Origin: Komagataeibacter xylinus NBRC 15237
GTDB lineage: Bacteria > Pseudomonadota > Alphaproteobacteria > Acetobacterales > Acetobacteraceae
Reading direction: 5' to 3'
NCBI RefSeq assembly: GCF_001571345.1
Contig: NZ_BCTP01000009.1
Location: 41,055-105,054 of the forward strand
Length of the DNA: 64,000 bases
The notes under the pieces were generated by a model that searched no databases, was not told where the DNA came from, and worked only from the letters and a program-made list of their open reading frames with translations. The position numbers and the translations under genes were made by a program. How positions within the stretch are numbered: the first letter of the stretch is position 1; each line of letters starts with the position of its first letter. Below, piece after piece: positions 9,140 through 17,018 of this stretch.

Positions 9140-9400
9140 GCCGAATATAAACCTTGGCAGGGGAATTGTATAAGAACTAATGTTTTACAAAATATTGGTA
9201 AAGATATTTTTTTTGTTATATCAATAGATTTATATAAAATGTTACTATTCCTGACGGTGTTTTTTTGTGCAATGCACAAATACATCAGAATTTTGTGTTT
9301 GTTCTCACATATTACTCATTTGCCCTGTCCGGGCCAATGATATCATACCCCGCCCGGCCGCCCGTTGACGCAACCCCGTGGGAATGCTGAACATGGCCCC
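9140..9400. promoter_or_regulatory. AT-rich divergent promoter region oprB/moaB
   Basis: About 260 nt without a gene; 9170-9300 is strongly AT-rich, unlike its surroundings. It must hold the promoters of the divergent oprB and moaB genes. No clear operator was recognised. Confidence 0.45.
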
Positions 9401-9952
9401 ATGTCACGCCTTGATATGAAAAAACCTTTCCTGCCCGTTCGCATCGCCGTGCTCACGGTATCCGATACCCGCACGCCTCAAACCGACAGGTCAGGTGATA
9501 TCCTGGTCGCGCGCATTGCCACGGCGGGCCATGAAGTCGCAGCACGCGCCATCGTGCCCGATGACGCGGAGCAGCTTGCGGCGACGCTGTCGGGCTGGAT
9601 TGCCGACCCGCAGGTCGATGTCGTCATTTCCACCGGGGGCACGGGCGTTACCGGCCGTGACGTCACACCGGAAGCCTTCGACCGGGTGATCGAGAAGCGC
9701 ATCGAAGGGTTTGGCGAACTGTTCCGCATGCTGTCGTACCAGAAGATCGGCACCTCCACCATCCAGTCCCGCGCACTCGCAGGCGTTGCGGGCGGCACCT
9801 ACCTGTTCGCCCTGCCCGGGTCGACCGGCGCGGTGAAGGACGGGTGGGATGACATTCTGGTCTGGCAACTCGATAGCCGTCATGTGCCCTGCAATTTTGT
9901 TGAGCTCATGCCCCGACTGCGTGAGCATCTGCCCCCCGGCCATGCGGACTGA
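9401..9952 (+). CDS. moaB: Molybdenum cofactor biosynthesis protein MoaB
   Basis: MoaB/Mog-family protein that adenylylates molybdopterin before molybdenum insertion. About 183 aa from ATG 9401; ATG 9416 is also possible, and the upstream TTG 9365 gives an unlikely leader. The molybdopterin-binding fold is clear: VLTVSDTR near the N-terminus, then the substrate loop ISTGGTGVTGRDVTPEA, then FALPGSTGAVKDGWD. Acetic acid bacteria use molybdopterin enzymes such as aldehyde oxidoreductases in the periplasm, so the cofactor gene fits, but no other moa gene is nearby. Confidence 0.88.
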   Translation: MSRLDMKKPFLPVRIAVLTVSDTRTPQTDRSGDILVARIATAGHEVAARAIVPDDAEQLAATLSGWIADPQVDVVISTGGTGVTGRDVTPEAFDRVIEKRIEGFGELFRMLSYQKIGTSTIQSRALAGVAGGTYLFALPGSTGAVKDGWDDILVWQLDSRHVPCNFVELMPRLREHLPPGHAD

Positions 9953-10051
9953 GGCGGGGCGCCGCCAGGCAGAAGGATAACGGTTTGTGAGCGCCGTCTC
10001 TATTCAGAAAGGCGGCATCGATCAGGGTGAAGCAGGTCAAGGAGAACAGGC

Positions 10052-10633
10052 ATGACGGGTACGAAAAGACTGCTGTTGCTGGCAGGCGACTATGTCGAGG
10101 ATTACGAGATCATGGTGCCCTATCAGGCCCTGACCATGCTCGGCTACACGGTTGATACGGTCTGCCCGGGCAAGAAGAAGGGCGATTGCGTACTGACCGC
10201 CATCCATGATTTCGAGGGCGCGCAGACCTATAGCGAGAAGCCGGGCCACCGCTTCGTGCTCAATGCTGATTTTGAGGCCATCAACCACGCCGCCTACGCG
10301 GGCCTGATCCTGCCCGGCGGGCGCGCGCCGGAATATCTGCGACTCGATGCGGGGGTGATCGCACTCGTCCGCGCCTTTGCCGATCGCCCTCTGGCCGCGA
10401 TCTGCCATGCCGCCCAGCTTCTGGCGGCGGCCCGCATCATTTCAGGCAGGCGGGTTTCCGCCTATCCCGCCTGCCGCCCCGATGTGGAACTGGCTGGCGG
10501 CGTTTATGCCGATATTGCGATTGATGCAGCGGTGACCGATGGCATGCTGGTCACGGCGCCCGCATGGCCCGCGCACCCGGCATGGCTTGCGCAGTTTATT
10601 GCCGTGCTGGGGGCGAAGGTTACGCTTGGCTAA
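10052..10633 (+). CDS. DJ-1/PfpI family protein
   Basis: Class I glutamine-amidotransferase-like protein of the DJ-1/PfpI group, 193 aa, with members that act as glyoxalases, deglycases, chaperones or proteases. The nucleophile elbow [10 protein letters not shown] places Cys118 beside His119, and an acidic partner sits at Glu16 (GDYVEDYE). [13 protein letters not shown] is the conserved oxyanion-side strand. RBS CAAGGAGAAC lies 5 nt before ATG 10052. It is convergent with folE, with repeat R3 filling the gap. The exact activity cannot be assigned. Confidence 0.85.
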   Translation: MTGTKRLLLLAGDYVEDYEIMVPYQALTMLGYTVDTVCPGKKKGDCVLTAIHDFEGAQTYSEKPGHRFVLNADFEAINHAAYAGLILPGGRAPEYLRLDAGVIALVRAFADRPLAAICHAAQLLAAARIISGRRVSAYPACRPDVELAGGVYADIAIDAAVTDGMLVTAPAWPAHPAWLAQFIAVLGAKVTLG

Positions 10634-10641
10634 AAACGGAT

Positions 10642-10722
10642 AAAGGTTTTGGGCAAAGCTTTTTGAAAAAAGCTTTGAAAAGACGCTGCCTTTTTTCAAA
10701 AAGGCAGCACCTAAAAACTTTT
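10642..10722 (-). repeat. Dispersed 3'-end repeat, copy R3
   Basis: Outer stem AAAGGTTTTGGG with CACCTAAAAACTTT, hairpin A AAAGCTTTTT/AAAAAAGCTTT, hairpin B GCTGCCTTTTTT/AAAAAGGCAGC with a compensating change (C-G to T-A pair). It occupies the whole gap between the convergent DJ-1 gene and folE; B precedes A in the folE direction. Confidence 0.88.
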
Positions 10723-10736
10723 ATATCGGACCGATT

Positions 10737-11342
10737 TCAGATGCCCGCGCTGCTCATGGCCGGGCGGTTGAGAATGGACAGGAATTCCCGCCGCGTGTCG
10801 GAGTTGGTGCGGAACGTGCCAAGCATGCGGCTGGTCACCATCGACACGCCAGGGCGGTGCACACCGCGCGTGGTCATGCACTGGTGCGCCGCCTCGATCA
10901 CCACGCCCACGCCATAGGGCTGGAGTTCTTCATTGATGGTGTTGGCGATCTGTGCGGTCAGGCGTTCCTGGATCTGGAAGCGCCGCGCATAGGCATCAAC
11001 CACGCGGGCCAGCTTGGAAATGCCAACAACCCGCTTGCGCGGCAGGTAGGCCACGTGTGCTACGCCAATGATGGGCACCATGTGGTGCTCGCAATGGCTC
11101 TCCACGCGGATATCGCGCAGCAGCACCATCTCGTCATAATCATCCACCTCCGAGAAGGTGCGGCGCAGCATGTCCACCGGGTCTTCGGCATAGCCTGCGA
11201 AGAATTCACCATAGGATTTGATCACGCGGGTTGGCGTGTCGCGCAGGCCTTCGCGGCCGGGGTCTTCGCCCGCCCAGCGCAGCAGGGTGCGTACGGCTTC
11301 TTCTGCTTCCGTGCGGGTGGGGCGGGAATCGATGGGGGTCAT
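10737..11342 (-). CDS. folE: GTP cyclohydrolase I
   Basis: Converts GTP to 7,8-dihydroneopterin triphosphate, the first step of tetrahydrofolate synthesis. The 201-aa protein has the zinc ligands Cys84, His87 (ESHCEHH) and Cys155 (AAHQC) at the spacing of E. coli FolE (3 and 71 residues), and the GTP-binding [19 protein letters not shown] segment. It is the last gene of a minus-strand run metZ-apaG-folE, 56 nt behind apaG, so it may share transcripts started at the SAM-II leader. Folate carries the methyl groups used for methionine, which makes the grouping sensible. Confidence 0.96.
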   Translation of the reverse strand: MTPIDSRPTRTEAEEAVRTLLRWAGEDPGREGLRDTPTRVIKSYGEFFAGYAEDPVDMLRRTFSEVDDYDEMVLLRDIRVESHCEHHMVPIIGVAHVAYLPRKRVVGISKLARVVDAYARRFQIQERLTAQIANTINEELQPYGVGVVIEAAHQCMTTRGVHRPGVSMVTSRMLGTFRTNSDTRREFLSILNRPAMSSAGI

Positions 11343-11398
11343 GCTGTGGGTTCTTGTTGCAGGGGACTGCCGCAGGGACAGGCCACGGAAGGAAAAAC

Positions 11399-11875
11399 TT
11401 AATGCAGGATGGTCGGGTGGTGCGGGCTGTCGAGGCTGAAGACCGGGATGCTGATATCGAAATGCTCCCGGCTGGCCGGGCGGATCATGTGGTACTGCCC
11501 GCCCATGAAGCCGGTTGGCGTTTCAAGGGCTGCGCCTGACATGTATTCAAAACTGGCGGCGGCGTCGATCAGGGGCTGCTCGCCCACCACGCCTTCGCCT
11601 TCCACGCGCTCGATCCGGCCCTGCCCGTCCACGATGCGCCAGCTGCGGCGCAGGAGTTGCACCGCCGTGTCGCCGTGGTTCTCGATCCGCACCCGGTAAG
11701 CCCACACATAGCGGTGCTCATCGGGTTCGGACTGGTCATCGAGCCAGAAGGTCTGGACCACCACGCGCACCCTGTCGGTCGTCGCCTCGAAACACGGTGT
11801 ATTGTCCAGTGTCTCGCCTAGTGCTGCGTCAGCACCTTCCCCGCCGGGGGGAAGGAAAGGCCGGTTCTTGCTCAT
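11399..11875 (-). CDS. apaG: ApaG domain protein (Co2+/Mg2+ efflux-associated)
   Basis: 158-aa ApaG (DUF525) protein with a fibronectin-III-like fold. Family hallmarks are [29 protein letters not shown] and [21 protein letters not shown]. Members are linked genetically to Ap4A hydrolysis and Co/Mg efflux, but the molecular role is not settled. Start ATG 11875 avoids an overlap with metZ, whose stop lies 19 nt upstream. It has about 30 extra N-terminal residues, rich in Gly/Pro, before the domain. Confidence 0.9.
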   Translation of the reverse strand: MSKNRPFLPPGGEGADAALGETLDNTPCFEATTDRVRVVVQTFWLDDQSEPDEHRYVWAYRVRIENHGDTAVQLLRRSWRIVDGQGRIERVEGEGVVGEQPLIDAAASFEYMSGAALETPTGFMGGQYHMIRPASREHFDISIPVFSLDSPHHPTILH

Positions 11876-11894
11876 GGTGGCGACGCTCCTGCGT

Positions 11895-13097
11895 TTACCG
11901 GTTGGCCAGCGCCGCGAGGCCGCGCCTGAGGTCATCGATCAGGTCATCGGCATCTTCCAGCCCGACCGAGAAGCGGATCGCCCCATCGGTAATGCCAAGG
12001 CGGGCGCGCTCTTCAGGTGCGAGCTTCATGTGGGTGGTCGTGGCCGGATGCGTGACCAGCGAGCGGGCATCGCCAAGGTTGTTCGAGATCGAGATCAGCC
12101 GCAGCGCGTTCATGAAGGCAAATGCCCCCGCCTTGCCGCCCTCGACCTCGAAGGCCACCAGCGTGGAACCCGCCGCCATCTGCTTCTTGGCCAGTTCGTA
12201 TTGCGGGTGGTCCTTGCGGCCGGGATAGAACACGCGGGCAATGCCGGGGGCCTCGGCCAGGAAGTCCGCCACTTTGGCCGCGTTCTGCGTCATGGCGTTC
12301 ACGCGCAGGGCCAGGGTCTCGATGCTCTTGAGCATGACCCACGCATTGAACGGCGAGAGGCTGTTGCCGGTATTGCGCTGGAAGGGGCGCAGCACCTCGT
12401 TGATCCATTTTTCCGTGCCCAGCACGGCGCCACCGAGCACGCGGCCCTGACCATCGATGTGCTTGGTGCATGAATACACCACCACGTCGGCCCCGAGTTC
12501 GAGCGGCTTCTGGTACAGCGGGGTGGCGAACACGTTATCGACCACCACGGTCGCCCCCGCCTTGTGGGCAAGGTCGCAGATCATGCGGATGTCGAGCACG
12601 TCGAGCATCGGGTTTGACGGGCTTTCGAGCAGCACGGCACGGGTGGGCTTGCCCAGTGCGTCCTTCCACGCCGCCATGTCGCCGCCATCGACGAACACCG
12701 TTTCCACGCCGTAGCGCGGCAGCAGTTCGGAGACGATCCAGTGGCACGAGCCGAACAGCGCGCGCGAGGCCACCACGCGGTCGCCCGCGCGCACCTGTGC
12801 CAGTAGCGCGGAGGACACGGCCCCCATGCCGGTGGAGGTCAGGGCGCAGGCTTCAGCGCCTTCAAGATCGCACAGGCGGCGCTCGAGATTGGCCACCGTG
12901 GGGTTGCCAAAGCGGGTGTACTGGTAGTGCGAGACATCGCCGGTGAAGGTGCCTTCGGCCTGCTCGGCGCTGTCATAGACAAAGCCGGAGGTCAGGAACA
13001 TCGCCTCGCTGGTCTCGCCATAGGGCGTGCGCTCGAGGCCCGCGTTGATCAGGCGCGTTGCGGGGCGAAAGGATTTGGGGTCGGGCTGGTCAGTCAT
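11895..13097 (-). CDS. metZ: O-succinylhomoserine sulfhydrylase
   Basis: PLP enzyme of the Cys/Met metabolism family that makes homocysteine from O-succinylhomoserine and sulfide. The 400-aa product has the PLP lysine at Lys212 (SCTKHIDGQGR), Asp187 (VVVDNVFATPLYQ), Tyr/Arg of YQYTRFGNPT and the closing segment ISNNLGDARSLVTHPATTTH. A start at ATG 13097 has AGGAAC 13 nt upstream and the standard N-terminus; an in-frame ATG at 13199 would add 34 residues. The gene is preceded by a SAM-II riboswitch, so expression should drop when S-adenosylmethionine is high. apaG follows after 19 nt. Confidence 0.94.
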   Translation of the reverse strand: MTDQPDPKSFRPATRLINAGLERTPYGETSEAMFLTSGFVYDSAEQAEGTFTGDVSHYQYTRFGNPTVANLERRLCDLEGAEACALTSTGMGAVSSALLAQVRAGDRVVASRALFGSCHWIVSELLPRYGVETVFVDGGDMAAWKDALGKPTRAVLLESPSNPMLDVLDIRMICDLAHKAGATVVVDNVFATPLYQKPLELGADVVVYSCTKHIDGQGRVLGGAVLGTEKWINEVLRPFQRNTGNSLSPFNAWVMLKSIETLALRVNAMTQNAAKVADFLAEAPGIARVFYPGRKDHPQYELAKKQMAAGSTLVAFEVEGGKAGAFAFMNALRLISISNNLGDARSLVTHPATTTHMKLAPEERARLGITDGAIRFSVGLEDADDLIDDLRRGLAALANR

Positions 13098-13229
13098 GGT
13101 GGGTGGCAGTTCCTGCAAACAGGGTGGTGTGAAGGCAGGCCAGTGCCGGTTGATGCCCGGCAGCCTGGCCCGAAGGCGGTGCACGACCGTGGAAACCATG
13201 ATGCCCGCGCCCTGTCACCGGCGGGATCA

Positions 13230-13290
13230 GGCCTCTTTAGCGCGTATGTTTTACCTCGCCGCAAGCCGGCCGTATCAAATCACGAGGGCC
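13230..13290 (-). promoter_or_regulatory. SAM-II riboswitch of metZ
   Basis: Read on the minus strand, the conserved SAM-II elements occur in order: P1 left arm CCTCG, GTGATTTGA, GCCGGCTTGC, P1 right arm CGAGG, TAAAA, then GCTAAAGAGG, the pseudoknot tail that includes the Shine-Dalgarno-like AGAGG. This class binds S-adenosylmethionine and represses metA/metX/metZ-type genes in alphaproteobacteria. The aptamer ends 132 nt before the likely metZ start, farther than usual. Confidence 0.9.
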
Positions 13291-13415
13291 CGGGCGCAAC
13301 CTTGCCCCGACATGCATGCTTATTGCGGATCAGGGCCGGGTGCGTCAACTGCTGGCCTGACCCCTAAAGGGGTGATTGCATCTGCCATGCTTGTGCAGTA
13401 TATGAGGGCGGGCCT

Positions 13416-13489
13416 GCGGGTGTAGTTCAATGGTAGAACGGCAGCTTCCCAAGCTGCATACGAGGGTTCGATTCCCTTCACCCGCTCCA
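13416..13489 (+). tRNA. tRNA-Gly (anticodon CCC)
   Basis: Complete cloverleaf of 74 nt with encoded CCA end. Acceptor stem GCGGGTG/CACCCGC, D arm with TAGTTCAATGGTAGAA, anticodon stem GCAGC/GCTGC around loop TTCCCAA (anticodon CCC, reads GGG), T arm GAGGG-TTCGATT-CCCTT. Open frames across it on either strand are artefacts. Confidence 0.97.
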
Positions 13490-13510
13490 ACTTCCCTTGC
13501 AAATTGTTGG

Positions 13511-13909
13511 TCAGTCCCGGTGCATGCCATCGGCATAGCGGCCCGGGTGCCGGGCGGTGTAATCGGGGTAAAGGGTTTCCTTTGTCATCTCGCCCGCCCG
13601 CCATTTCCGGACCAGCTCGAAAGCATAGTCTGGCCTGAGTTTTTCAATACCGCAGTGGAACAGGGCGCATTCGCTCAGGCCCCCTTCGCACATATCCCAG
13701 CATGTCAGGTTACCCTGGTCGTTTTCCAGAATGATGGCCGGCCTGTAACGGCAATCTTCAATAATGGTGCCGGGCGGGAAGCGTTTTATGGCGCGTCGTT
13801 CCATGTAATAGCGTTTCGGGTCGCGTATCCATAGCGATATGTTCCAGACGATGTGCTGATAAAACCAGTTTTCCACGCGCTCAAGAAAGCTGTCATTGCG
13901 CGCTGACAT
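13511..13909 (-). CDS. Hypothetical protein
   Basis: 132 aa, no family recognised. The N-terminal part is aromatic and basic (FLERVENWFYQHIVWNISLW, RDPKRYYMERRAIKRF), the middle is beta-rich with four Cys (EDCRY, CWDMCEGGLSECALFHC) and the C-terminus is charged. The Cys pattern could bind a metal or simply be intracellular thiols; there is no signal peptide or membrane segment. Start ATG 13909 has a weak GACGGAC upstream. It is divergent from the frameshifted immunity-like gene and lies next to tRNA-Gly, a typical place for acquired DNA. It could be a toxin- or immunity-type protein, but that is a guess from context. Confidence 0.6.
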   Translation of the reverse strand: MSARNDSFLERVENWFYQHIVWNISLWIRDPKRYYMERRAIKRFPPGTIIEDCRYRPAIILENDQGNLTCWDMCEGGLSECALFHCGIEKLRPDYAFELVRKWRAGEMTKETLYPDYTARHPGRYADGMHRD

Positions 13910-13975
13910 TGTCCGTCGCCTTAATTATTAATATCGTGGTCCTGTTTAACACGATAGCGGGTATTTGGGCAGGTA

Positions 13976-14441
13976 TTGATAAATGGTAAAATAGGGGATG
14001 TTTTCTACATCGATACAAAGAATGGCAGGTATTACCTTCAATATATCAGGAAAATACCGAAATTTTCATACATGATCAGGGTGTTTTCCGGCTTTTGCCC
14101 TGATGAAGGCGCGCCAGATGTGACGGAAATCGTGAAATTGCCTGTTGCCCTCATCATATTTTTTTCCATTGGGCGCGGCGGACCGGCGCAGGATCGTCCA
14201 TAAATGTGGCCATGTGCCGCTTGATGAAAAAGGCAGGGAAATGCCGGTGTTTCGTTATGGAATACCGGACTTCAGCACCAGAAATGTGCCGTTATGGTGT
14301 TTCTGGGATGGAGAAAAAGAGTGGCCTGTTGAAAATATTACTAATGAACAGAGAAAATTACCGATGAAAATAATCGTTAATGGTATAGCGCTGATCGATA
14401 AAATAGAAAATGGATGGCCCCCTGAAAACGATCCATGGTGA
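13976..14441 (+). pseudogene. Immunity-protein-like gene (Imm26-like) broken by a frameshift
   Basis: Two consecutive frames form one protein. Frame 2 gives GDVFYIDTKNGRYYLQYI onward to LPVALII; after the T7 run at 14159-14165, frame 3 continues FFPLGAADRRRIVHKCGHVP to the end PENDPW (TGA 14439-14441). Dropping one T restores about 154 aa. The layout, with an N-terminal GDVF-GRYY strand pair, a central P-FR segment, and W-WDGEKEW then LP-I--NGIALIDKIENGW, resembles Imm26-type immunity proteins of polymorphic toxin systems (from memory, unverified). Only a TTG start (13976) is available. Base composition is AT-richer than the neighbours. No toxin gene is adjacent. Repeat R4 follows. Confidence 0.6.
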
Positions 14442-14464
14442 ACACGACTATAATTTAAAATAAC

Positions 14465-14545
14465 AAAAGTTTTTTGGTGCTGTCTTTTTTTCAAAAAGGC
14501 GGCGTCTTTCAAAGCTTTTTTGAAAAAAGCTTTACCAAAAACTTT
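14465..14545 (+). repeat. Dispersed 3'-end repeat, copy R4
   Basis: AAAAGTTTTTTGGTG, degenerate hairpin B (TGTCTTTTTTTC/AAAAAGGCGG), hairpin A AAAGCTTTTTT/AAAAAAGCTTT, then ACCAAAAACTTT. B precedes A in the direction of the immunity-like gene. It lies between that gene and the convergent secreted-protein gene. Confidence 0.85.
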
Positions 14546-14553
14546 GGTTTTTA

Positions 14554-15042
14554 TTATTGGGTTGGGGCCGGTTCGGTCGTGGCCTGCGTGTCGGTATAGG
14601 TCGTGCCGTTCCAGATCCATCGATCCGTGCCATCGACCAGCAGGTCATGCATGCCCGCATGCATCTCGGGCGTGATGCTGATCGGACCGCTGACGGAATC
14701 CAGAACCTGTATCCATTTACGCCCGTCCGGCAGGTAAACGGAGGTGGAACACCCCGCCGAGCCGCACAGGCTGGCCGATTGCAACTGCACGAACAGCGCC
14801 GTGCGCGGCGGATCATCCGACAGGCGGCCCGAGCCGGTCAGCAGCACCGGGCGCTCGTTCTGCATGGCGGCATCATGCAGATCAGGCGAGACCAGAAGCC
14901 GGGCTTGCCGGTCGAGTTCGGTGCCGGGATGCTGCGCCAGGATCACCGGCCCGCCTTCCGCCCATGCCGCATTCATACCCGCCAGCCCCATGAGCGCGAC
15001 AGGGAGCACGAGGGCGCGCAGCAGGGAACGGATACACGACAT
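14554..15042 (-). CDS. Hypothetical secreted protein
   Basis: 162 aa from ATG 15042, chosen because GGGAG sits 10 nt upstream; ATG 15051 lies too close to it. N-terminal signal peptide: basic MSCIRSLLR, hydrophobic core ALVLPVALMGLAG, cleavage near AWA-EGG. The mature protein has a Cys pair (SASLCGSAGCSTSVY) that may form a disulfide and a C-terminal DRWIWNGTTY strand, so it is likely a small periplasmic beta-rich protein. No family recognised. It lies between the two immunity-like copies but on the opposite strand; its stop codon almost touches R4. Confidence 0.72.
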   Translation of the reverse strand: MSCIRSLLRALVLPVALMGLAGMNAAWAEGGPVILAQHPGTELDRQARLLVSPDLHDAAMQNERPVLLTGSGRLSDDPPRTALFVQLQSASLCGSAGCSTSVYLPDGRKWIQVLDSVSGPISITPEMHAGMHDLLVDGTDRWIWNGTTYTDTQATTEPAPTQ

Positions 15043-15162
15043 GAAGGGCATACTCCCGCAAGGACAGAACCATTGCGAACCCAATGCGTGGCACCCTTCA
15101 AGGTTCCGTGCCGTCTTCCTGCCCGTGGCAAAAGCCGCGTTTTCAAACGGTCAGTGTTTCCT

Positions 15163-15196
15163 GAAGCCTCTTGAAAAAAAGCTTCACCAAAAACTT
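15163..15196 (+). repeat. Dispersed 3'-end repeat, fragment R5
   Basis: Only hairpin A (GAAGCCTCTT/AAAAAAAGCTTC) and the right outer arm CACCAAAAACTT remain. It directly precedes the immunity-gene remnant at 15209. Confidence 0.65.
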
Positions 15197-15208
15197 CTTG
15201 ATATTACC

Positions 15209-15291
15209 AGAGAAAATTATCGCTAAAGGTCATCGTCAATACTACGGCCCTGATCGCCAGACTGGACGCCTGAAAACGATCCATGGTGAAC
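15209..15291 (+). pseudogene. Remnant of a second copy of the immunity-like gene 3' end
   Basis: Aligns with 14350-14443, the 3' end of the frameshifted immunity-like gene. Both begin AGAGAAAATTA, share ATCGT-AAT and GC-CTGATCG blocks, and finish with 23 identical bases ending at GGTGAAC, where the copy has an 11-nt deletion. No open frame survives upstream. Like its sibling it is followed by a repeat (R6). Confidence 0.75.
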
Positions 15292-15305
15292 CGGATTAAA
15301 ACAGG

Positions 15306-15384
15306 TAAAAGTTTTTGGGTGTCGCCTTTTTTTAAAAAGGCGACGTTCGTGAAAGCCTGTTTGCAGCAGGCTTCACCCCAAACA
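15306..15384 (+). repeat. Dispersed 3'-end repeat, copy R6
   Basis: TAAAAGTTTTTGGGTG, hairpin B TCGCCTTTTT/AAAAAGGCGA, then a changed hairpin A (GAAAGCCTGTTTGCAGCAGG with CTTC) and CACCCCAAACAG. It lies 15 nt after the immunity remnant and ends at the stop codon of the minus-strand lipoprotein gene. Confidence 0.8.
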
Positions 15385-15388
15385 GACC

Positions 15389-16063
15389 TCAGTTCCGCCC
15401 ATGATGGCCAGTGCTGGCGGCAGGTTGCGCTGCCGTGGTGGGCCAGCTTGCCTCGATGCGGTCGCTGAGCTGGTTCAGCAGGCCCTCGGTCACCTTGGCA
15501 ATGTTGTCATTACTGCCAGTCGCCCCGCTGCCCAGGATGATGGTGCGGTTGCGCTGGATGGGCTGGCGCGAATCCTGCGGAATGATGGCCCAGTCCGCAT
15601 TCAGCGCGGAGGAACCATCGCGGCTCACATCAAGGCGGCTGATATTGAGCTGCAAGCGCCAGGTGGGGCGGTCGGGCTGGGGCTGGTCGGTCACGAACAG
15701 GTTCGGCCATTTCTGCGCAAGCCGCGCGGTGATGAGGTCGGTTGCCCCCACGGAAAGACGGCTGGCCCAGCGGCCGAGCCCGCTGCGTTCGATCTCATGG
15801 CCATTGCGCACCATCATGTCCTGACTGTCCAGATAGTCGGGCAGGCGGGTTCGCTCGACCTCGATGACCGGCGTGCTGTCGGTAATGGGGGTGGTAGAGG
15901 TGGTTTCCGCACCCGTGGCGATGGCAGGCGCGCCCAGCGTGTAAAAGCGCACGGGGGCCGAGGAACAGGCCGACAGCACCATGGCTGACAGCAGCAGGCC
16001 ACCACCCGCCCGCAGGGCCGGATACAGGCGCGAAAGGGAGAGAGCGGGCTGGCGCGTTTTCAT
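15389..16063 (-). CDS. ABC-transport auxiliary lipoprotein, PqiC/Mla-associated
   Basis: 224-aa outer-membrane-type lipoprotein that closes a lipid transport operon. Lipobox LSAC (MVLSACSSAPVRFYTLG) near residue 33; the S-APVRFYTLG start of the mature protein is typical of the ABC-type transport auxiliary lipoprotein family (PqiC, formerly DUF330). The middle carries VEVERTRLPDYLDSQDMMVR and the WRLQLNISRLDV strand. The start overlaps the mlaD stop by 4 nt, so translation is coupled. It probably docks the MCE tunnel protein at the outer membrane, by analogy with PqiB-PqiC. Confidence 0.85.
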   Translation of the reverse strand: MKTRQPALSLSRLYPALRAGGGLLLSAMVLSACSSAPVRFYTLGAPAIATGAETTSTTPITDSTPVIEVERTRLPDYLDSQDMMVRNGHEIERSGLGRWASRLSVGATDLITARLAQKWPNLFVTDQPQPDRPTWRLQLNISRLDVSRDGSSALNADWAIIPQDSRQPIQRNRTIILGSGATGSNDNIAKVTEGLLNQLSDRIEASWPTTAAQPAASTGHHGRN

Positions 16064-17013
16064 TGATTGCGTCCCATCAGCAGAAGTTGCGGATTACTTT
16101 CGACTTCATTGGCGAATCCGCGCAGCCCGTAGCCTGCTTCCATAATATCACGCATCGTATCGTCCAGATTGAGCCTGTCGCGCGATTGCGGGTCGAGCAG
16201 GGCGCGCAGGCCAGCAAGGGTTTCACGCGATTGCGCCATGGTTTGCCTCGTATTGGCAATGAGCGCCAGCAGTTCGGCACGGCGGCCCTCGAACTGGTGG
16301 GTATTGGTGGCAATCAGCTGGTCCAGCTTGTTTATGGTCACGCTGGCCCGGTTTTGCGCGTCAATTACGGTGGCGCGGATCTGGCGCACCGCCATCTCGC
16401 TGCGCGTGGAGGTGTCATGAATGCTGGTCATCATGCCCGGCACGGTGGCGTTCACGTCGGCCACAAGCTTATGCACGCTGGCCAGCGCGGTGGCCAAGTC
16501 ATGGCGCAGCCCCTCCATGGAGGTGGAAACCATCATCGCTTCAAGCTGCTGCAACGCGGTCTGGCCCATCGGTATTTCGGGCAGGTCGGTCAGGTTGGGG
16601 TGTAGGTGCACGGGTGTTTCGGGGTCGAGGTCAAGGTCGAGTTCGGTCTGGCCCGTGACCAGGCTGTGCAGCGTCATGTCGGCGCGTAGCCCGTTGGCCA
16701 CGAGTTGCGGCAGCGGCGGCAGGTCGCCCCGCCCTGGCGCATGGGCCGGGTCGAACAGGATATAGACCGGCATGTAGGTGTGGTGATCGACCGGGTCCAC
16801 CTTGACCGTTATCCGCTCGACCGCACCCACCGGCACCCCGCGGAAATTGACCGGCGAGCCGATATCCAGCCCGTTCGTGGGGCTTTCAAACACTACCACG
16901 GCCTCGCTGCTGCGACCGGGCAGCGGCAGGTCGCCCTTGAACCCCAGCACGCCAAGCCCCACGGCCGCCACCCCGAGCATGACCGCGCCAATCAGTGTCT
17001 GCCTGCCGGGCAT
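16060..17013 (-). CDS. mlaD: MCE/MlaD-family lipid-binding protein
   Basis: 317 aa. One N-terminal membrane anchor (IGAVMLGVAAVGLGVLGF) is followed by an MCE domain: VVFESPTNGLDIGSPVNFRG (VxxF...GL..G..V...G pattern) and VGAVERITVKVDP. The C-terminal half is a long predicted coiled coil of Ala/Thr/Arg-rich heptads. MCE proteins form hexameric rings that carry phospholipids between membranes. It lies 5 nt after the ATPase gene and overlaps the downstream lipoprotein gene. One MCE domain plus a lipoprotein matches the Mla/PqiB hybrid layout common in alphaproteobacteria. Confidence 0.9.
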   Translation of the reverse strand: MPGRQTLIGAVMLGVAAVGLGVLGFKGDLPLPGRSSEAVVVFESPTNGLDIGSPVNFRGVPVGAVERITVKVDPVDHHTYMPVYILFDPAHAPGRGDLPPLPQLVANGLRADMTLHSLVTGQTELDLDLDPETPVHLHPNLTDLPEIPMGQTALQQLEAMMVSTSMEGLRHDLATALASVHKLVADVNATVPGMMTSIHDTSTRSEMAVRQIRATVIDAQNRASVTINKLDQLIATNTHQFEGRRAELLALIANTRQTMAQSRETLAGLRALLDPQSRDRLNLDDTMRDIMEAGYGLRGFANEVESNPQLLLMGRNQ

Positions 17014-17018
17014 CCGCC

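Noticed and set aside
13345..13604. Minus-strand open frames across tRNA-Gly, one of which reads like a common database 'protein' with GEGNRTLVCSLG
   Set aside because: They translate the complement of tRNA-Gly, a well-known annotation artefact.
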